A stretch of 64,000 nucleotides of DNA, from positions 10,682,001-10,746,000 of the forward strand of contig OY292276.1 in NCBI GenBank assembly GCA_958496175.1, read 5' to 3'. This document shows positions 59,390 through 64,000 of this stretch, piece after piece. A model generated the notes under the pieces. The model saw nothing but the letters and a program-made list of their open reading frames with translations, ran no database searches and was not told the DNA's origin. How positions within the stretch are numbered: the first letter of the stretch is position 1; each line of letters opens with the position of its first letter. Made by a program: the position numbers and the translations under genes. The DNA comes from Sisyra terminalis (lineage: Eukaryota > Arthropoda > Insecta > Neuroptera > Sisyridae).

Positions 59390-60410
59390 TCCATGTTGCA
59401 GTCCTCCATAGGTGGACACTAAGAGAAAACAAGTAAGTCCCAAATTCGTAAGTCTAGCAGTTCTTTGGTCATCCTTTGCGTCTTTTGTCTTCCATCCTGG
59501 CTTTATATATAGTTTATGGGGTCCTACCTTTCGTTATTTTCTCCAGATGACTTAATCATCTAAGTTTCTGCAATTTGATGTCCCGTACAATTCTTTCTTC
59601 AATACGATATTGATCTTTTTTGATCTCCATATCAAATTTTAATATGAAACTCCCTTAACAATTTGTCTTCCATTCAAGCCCTTATATTTGAGCCAAGAAT
59701 TGCAACTTTTGATGATTTTCCACTTTTCGTTTATTCTACAATCATATTATTTAAAATATATATTTCTCGCTAAAGTGCTATACGAGGAGTAGAGCTTTAT
59801 ACGGATTGAAAACTTTCTTCAAAGAAAACAAGAAAAGAACTATCTAGAAAGTTCAGAACTGTAGTGCAGATGTTAAATGGATACCTTGAGTCACAAAATG
59901 TTGAATTATTGAAAGAAGAACCGGAAAAAGAACTATTCTGTAACAATAGTAGTATTCTAAAAGGAAAAGGAATCGTAGTTATAATATGTGAATATAAATA
60001 TGTAGGTAGAATAATTATATGCCAGTTGGAAACACCGAAAAGGCAACTTGTTGCCACAAATGAATACTATATCTTCCAGTAGCATTCGGAGCAATTATTT
60101 GTCATTTATTGTAAATTTTGTGGTTAGAGGATCAAGTTTATTGAATTTAAGTAATAATAAAAGAACTATTACAGTACTAATTGTTGCACAAGAGAAACTA
60201 GATCGCCAAAAAAAGAAGTTCTGGAGTTAAAAAAGGAATTGATAACCATGATTTATAGAACTTCTCCAAGAATAAACGATACTGGAGAGATGAATTCAAT
60301 AATTTGGGGATCTAAACCCAAGGTTTATAAAATACACAGGTGGTCTCATGGTGGCTACGTGACGTATCCAGAAGAAATTCGTGCACATCTTCAACTGATT
60401 CAAATATATT

Positions 60411-60534
60411 ATTAAATTTATGAGATAAAAAATATATTTTTAACAATTTCTTTTGAATATATACAAATTTTTCGTTTAAATTTCAATTCTTAACAAAAGG
60501 GTGGCAAATTTGGCTTTTACTTTAGGCGACTGAA
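60411..60534. other. No feature seen
   Basis: Short AT-rich spacer. Confidence 0.35.
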
Positions 60535-60925
60535 ATTATAATTAGGTACTAAGATATTGAGGTTGCTTAAAAAATTTGTTTATACAACTTTAGGAAGGTT
60601 TCAATTTCTTAAAACCGGTATTTTCAATTCTTCAGTGACTATTATCTTCGAGACAAAATTTTATCCGCAGAATAAATAAAACATGCATAAATATTTTCAC
60701 TTAAGAATAGTGAAATTAATACGTTATTTTCCAGAATTACACTTAGGTACTAAGCTATTGGGATTGCTTAAAAAAAAATTATACAAATTTAGTAGGGTTT
60801 CAAACTCTTTGAACCGATATTTTCAAATCTTGAGTGACTTTTATCTTCCAGACAAAAATTTTATCCGCAGAATAAATAAAACATGAATAAATATTTTCAC
60901 TTAAGAATAGATAAATGTATAGGTT
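60535..60925 (+). repeat. Tandem duplication, unit about 195 bp
   Basis: 60535-60725 and 60730-60925 share TTAGGTACTAAG, TATTG-G-TTGCTTAAAAAA, TTTTATCCGCAGAATAAATA and AATATTTTCACTTAAGAATA, with modest divergence. No coding signal. Confidence 0.75.
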
Positions 60926-61740
60926 ATCTACCAGATACATTTTTATCTATTAAATACCTATCTCAGTCCTAGTCTTTTTTCCTCGAGTGAAATTCTTTTC
61001 AAATGGTTTAAATTTTTTCATTGAATTTTAGCAATCGAATTTTCCAGAATTTTCTGTAGAATAGTATGTAATAAAATTTTACAAAGAGCAAGACATTAAA
61101 ATTCTATAAAAATTCTTAGGCAATTTCGACAACATTTAAAAGACATCTTACCTATAGCCGGAAGGTTTTTTTTTCTGTCTCCAACCTTTTAACTTTGTTT
61201 TGGTATCACAATTAATTGTGTCACGGAAATTAATACTTCAAGCATTGGTAATAATAAGAAAATTGCATTAAAATCTAATTAGGTACAATTTTTTGTTAGA
61301 ATTAATATCTTATAATTTTTCGGAAGTAAGTTAATTTCGTTGGTATCCTATGGTTTTAGTCGGAAATGGGTTTTTATGTTTCTATGTTTGTATTTTTCTT
61401 TACTAAAACAAAGATTTAAACGATAATTTTTACAAAAAAAAATCACACCGTTACGCCTACAGATTTGATTACCTTACATTTTGTCTTAATTAGATTTTTC
61501 ATTATTTTTTTTCATTCCAAACCTTAAATTAAAATTTTAATGAGTTAAATTTGATATTGCATTATTTGCTTTTTCAGGGAGTATTTTAGTCTAGAGGCAT
61601 GAATTTCAGGTAATTTTTGAAGTGTCATAAAAAATAGCCAATTAATATTTTTACTATCATTTTTTATCAGTTATTTATTAACATTTCAAGAATACAGAAA
61701 AAAATAAAAAAAGTTAAAAATTTCAAAAATTAGCAGCTGA
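60926..61740. other. No feature seen
   Basis: AT-rich filler. Confidence 0.4.
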
Positions 61741-62480
61741 TGAAGTGGGGGGTCTCAAAAAATCGGCACGTGACCATACCCACGATTTCAACCCTCCTAG
61801 TAATCTAAAATCAAAAAAAAAAATATTATTAATCTAGAATAATATCGCAATGCCTGGAACTACGGAAAAGTATGAAAAAAAAATTTCACGAAATGGCGAC
61901 TGTCTGAAAAAAAAAACAATTTTTGTACCACTTTTTTTGACTGTTTCGAATTTTTTAAAAATAGTAAAAATCAAAATTTGGGGATGGGGATAGTTCCAGA
62001 CATAGACAAGTCTATAAAGAAGACCCTCTAAAAATTTCAGGTAAATCGGTTCAGTAGAACCTGAGAAATCGTGGGTATCGTTTTGAAAAAAAACAGTTTC
62101 GAAAAAAAAAACGCGTTTAAAGTTTTACGTTAAGTTTCAGGCAGCGTAATTGATAGAATAGTACTTATGTATTACTTACATTCTCTTAATCAGCCATCCC
62201 AGCTTCATACAAAACCGCTATAACTTCGGAAATAATTTGAATTTTGAAAAATCCTTTTAATAGGATATTTTTGAATATCTTAACTATCGGATTATGAAAA
62301 AAAAAATTTTTGATTTTTTCAAATTTCTAGAGTAGAATACCCCCTTAAAGAATGATTTAAATATGTTTTCAAATTTTTTCTTTAACTTATAAGTTTTCTC
62401 GATTTTTGAAAAAATTAAAATTAGAAGGTTTTCTCCACTTATTTTTAAGGAGATATCAGTCAAATTCAAGAACTTCCCGA
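61741..62480. repeat. Repeat-like tract with 14-bp inverted pair
   Basis: ATACCCACGATTTC (61776-61789) is exactly inverted at 62065-62078. Between and around lie A-runs and phrases of low complexity (GAAAAAAAAAACGCGTTT, CGAAATGGCGACTG). The composition and the inverted pair suggest an old mobile element. No target duplication found. Confidence 0.4.
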
Positions 62481-63057
62481 TGTAAAGGATACTCTATAGT
62501 CGGTATAGTTCCATTTCGACATAATTTATTTTACTGACATAAATAACGATAGTCCCATTTCGGCAAAAGCTCAATTTAGAACACATTTTCAGCTGGAAGT
62601 TGATTTAATGCCTTACAAATATGTGCACTCAATTTCGAATCATTTGTATAAAACTGCTCTGATTTTAATTCAGCTTTTATTTAGTTTATTTCTTCAAGAT
62701 ATTTTTTTTTCAGTGGCAATGAAACATTAGTACCTATATAAGTCCTTATTCGATAAGTTTTTGTGCAAAATCATTCGATTTTCCTCTACAATTTGCTCGT
62801 CTCTATGACATTTGAACAACTGAACTAAAATTACTGTCAATTATAAATGAAATGCATTGTACCACCATTGAAAACGTTACGGGTCAAAAAATTGCGTAAT
62901 GATAATAAAGGTTCTGTTAGCCCACGTCCTATAGATATCAGTTTAAATTAGTTTTTAGTTTGTTTTTTTTTTAAATTTGTAACAAAAAGTTCATCTTTTT
63001 CATTTGAACAATGACGGAATAAAGCTCAAGCGGGATTTGTCGTACAAAACGGTTACA
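62481..63057. other. Upstream region of the DHHC gene
   Basis: No TATA box at a convincing place is seen. The frame of exon 1 is open back to TAA near 62984 without another ATG. Promoter and 5' UTR presumably lie here, but their borders cannot be read from sequence alone. Confidence 0.4.
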
Positions 63058-63754
63058 ATGAGTGCAATGAAAGATGTAGAACTCAACAATGAAGATATCA
63101 ACATTTCAATTAGTAACAAAATTGGTAAAACACTTAACAATTTCAAGTTCAATCTAATCATTTTCTTGTAGAAGAACTTAAGGATGGCAAAGAAGTTCGA
63201 AAATCCTCAATAAGAACTCTATTTTTTTGGGACAAATATTGTGCAAATGTCGAAAGAACAACTCAGCTAATTTCGACGTGGTGTGTCATTACGGGATTGT
63301 ATATTTTGTACTTGATTTTTGTGTGCGTTGAAAATCGAAAACCGTAAAGTTCCCGTTAAAACTTTTGATCAATTTTAGAGGACCATATGTGTGGGATAAA
63401 ATATCTCCCTGCCCAATTTTCTTGTCGGCTGGTGCATATTTGTTCACGATTCTGAATTTCTTTGCAGCCGCTTTTCGAGATCCCGGAATCATTCCAAAAG
63501 CGTTTCCCAACGAGCAGGAGTTTATGAATAATGGTAAGATTTTAACTTTTTTTTTTGAGTAATTTCAATGCGTGGTTTTTGTAGCTATGAAAAATGATGA
63601 TACGATTCACTGGAACAATAGGGTAGTTGTGATTAAGGGACAACGAATAGTTTTGAAGTATTGTGTCACTTGCCACATTTATAGACCGCCGAGGGCCTCG
63701 CATTGCCGAATTTGTGATCACTGTGTCGACACTTTCGACCATCATTGTCCTTAC
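63058..63754 (+). CDS. DHHC-type palmitoyltransferase, 5' part (ZDHHC9/14/18-like)
   Basis: This is the first part of a protein S-acyltransferase, which attaches palmitate to cysteines of membrane-associated proteins in Golgi, ER or plasma membrane. Exons are 63058-63124, 63172-63343, 63379-63533 and 63585-63754, all with GT-AG borders. They total 564 nt, or 188 codons in one frame. The start is the first in-frame ATG after an in-frame TAA near 62984. Seen: a hydrophilic N-terminus (1-54), membrane segment about 55-75, membrane segment about 92-112, the family's DPG motif at 114-116, the cysteine-rich domain from about 157 with KYCVTC and RPPRASHC, and catalytic DHHC at 183-186. The DPG placement and the RPPRASHC stretch resemble the ZDHHC9/14/18 (yeast Erf2) group. 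The residue after DHHCP is Tyr, where Trp is usual. Exon 4 ends in phase 0 right after CPY at a GTAAAA donor, so the rest of the domain, later membrane segments and tail lie beyond the window. Confidence 0.93.
63344..63378 (+). other. 35-nt intron in the DHHC gene
   Basis: The intron begins GTAAAG and ends TTTTAG. Splicing at exactly these borders joins residue 80 (CC + A) and keeps the frame. The next possible AG (63379-63380) would lead to an early stop. If retained, the reading frame ends at TAA after residue 80, deleting the whole catalytic domain. The neighbouring introns are 47 nt (63125-63171) and 51 nt (63534-63584). The borders are inferred from frame, not from transcripts. Confidence 0.8.
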
Positions 63755-64000
63755 GTAAAAGTTTAATAGTAAAAGTCTGGTTATTGCAGTATAGAGATTG
63801 AAAAGAATTTCATATATTTTATCAAAAAAAAAGTTTGGGATTCAGATTTAATCAGTGAATTATTAAGGATCAACAACCCTAAAGGTAGAATGTTACTTAA
63901 GTATTCTGATATAATTTTAAAACTACTGACTTGACCAAAGATCAGCTATTGAAATTATTGATTGCCAAAAAAATAGACATTAAAGGACCTTTTTGAAATC
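63755..64000 (+). other. Start of intron 4 of the DHHC gene
   Basis: The sequence after the donor at 63755 is A+T-rich, has stops in all frames and shows no continuation of the DHHC domain, which should resume with a glycine-asparagine-cysteine stretch. The next exon is therefore outside the window. Confidence 0.65.

Larger units (their letters stand above)
57653..60410 (+). repeat. Repeat D, copy 2, with MITE E ends and a 1.6-kb insertion
   Basis: Matches 11537-12720 inverted. It begins AAGGTTTATAAAATACACAG, and the same words recur in the same orientation at 60321, followed there by MITE E sequence to about 60410. Splicing-like AACAAGTAAGTCCC occurs in both copies near the left end. The frames 59864-60082 and 60048-60230 correspond to those in copy 1. 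57785-59381 is a later insertion. Confidence 0.68.

Overview
The window is eukaryotic nuclear DNA, most likely from an insect. It is strongly A+T-rich, and almost no open frame exceeds 130 codons. The only intact gene is split by tiny GT-AG introns. Repeat classes typical of arthropods dominate: hAT-like foldbacks, Helitrons, Penelope-like inverted elements and relics of non-LTR retrotransposons. I cannot name the species. There is no sign of bacterial gene organisation.

Layout. The only gene I can support as functional is the 5' part of a DHHC palmitoyltransferase (ZDHHC9/14/18-like) at the right edge, 63058 to beyond 63754. Its four exons join in frame to 188 residues ending at the catalytic DHHC. 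The rest is intergenic or deep intronic DNA filled with mobile-element copies.

Main families. (1) Family A (9331, 16989, 31457, 36757, 50346) and family B (8030, 13085, 16179, 42018) are inverted-arm elements with 11-14 bp target duplications. Their arms carry a CTGANGA-hairpin-GAAA motif like a hammerhead ribozyme core, so I read them as non-autonomous Penelope-like elements. A small third foldback at 53081-53188 has the same layout. (2) Long palindromic foldbacks of about 0.8-1.1 kb have TAGGGTG- or TAGACTGG-type ends and 7-8 bp target duplications, as in hAT elements (14211, 20150, 24137, 27784, 30218, 35314, 40757, 48640). (3) Helitrons sit at 4729, 19275, 38289 and 45069, with TC/CTAG ends. 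(4) A 154-bp MITE has a 9-bp target duplication (29716), with related ends at 11537, 57653 and 60321. (5) Nested foldbacks lie in 43591-44911 and 57653-60410, three layers deep, most layers marked by their own target duplication. (6) Relics of Jockey/RTE-like reverse-transcriptase genes lie at 25037, 28899-30110 and 35255-36610. A broken copy of an uncharacterised arthropod multi-copy protein lies at 16899-17781.

Relations. Insertions can be ordered because target duplications are visible. The family A element at 16989 split the FHQDI-type protein relic. The hAT foldback at 35314 split the Jockey relic. The foldback at 20150 sits inside an older foldback with GGTATTACC motifs. Two halves of a local tandem duplication (30180-32150) were each hit by a different element. 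Non-repeat stretches with raised G+C (10590-10690, 15530-15900, 26060-26200, 46850-47000, 51470-51600, 57240-57530) are the best candidates for conserved regulatory DNA. One of them holds a perfect RFX X-box.
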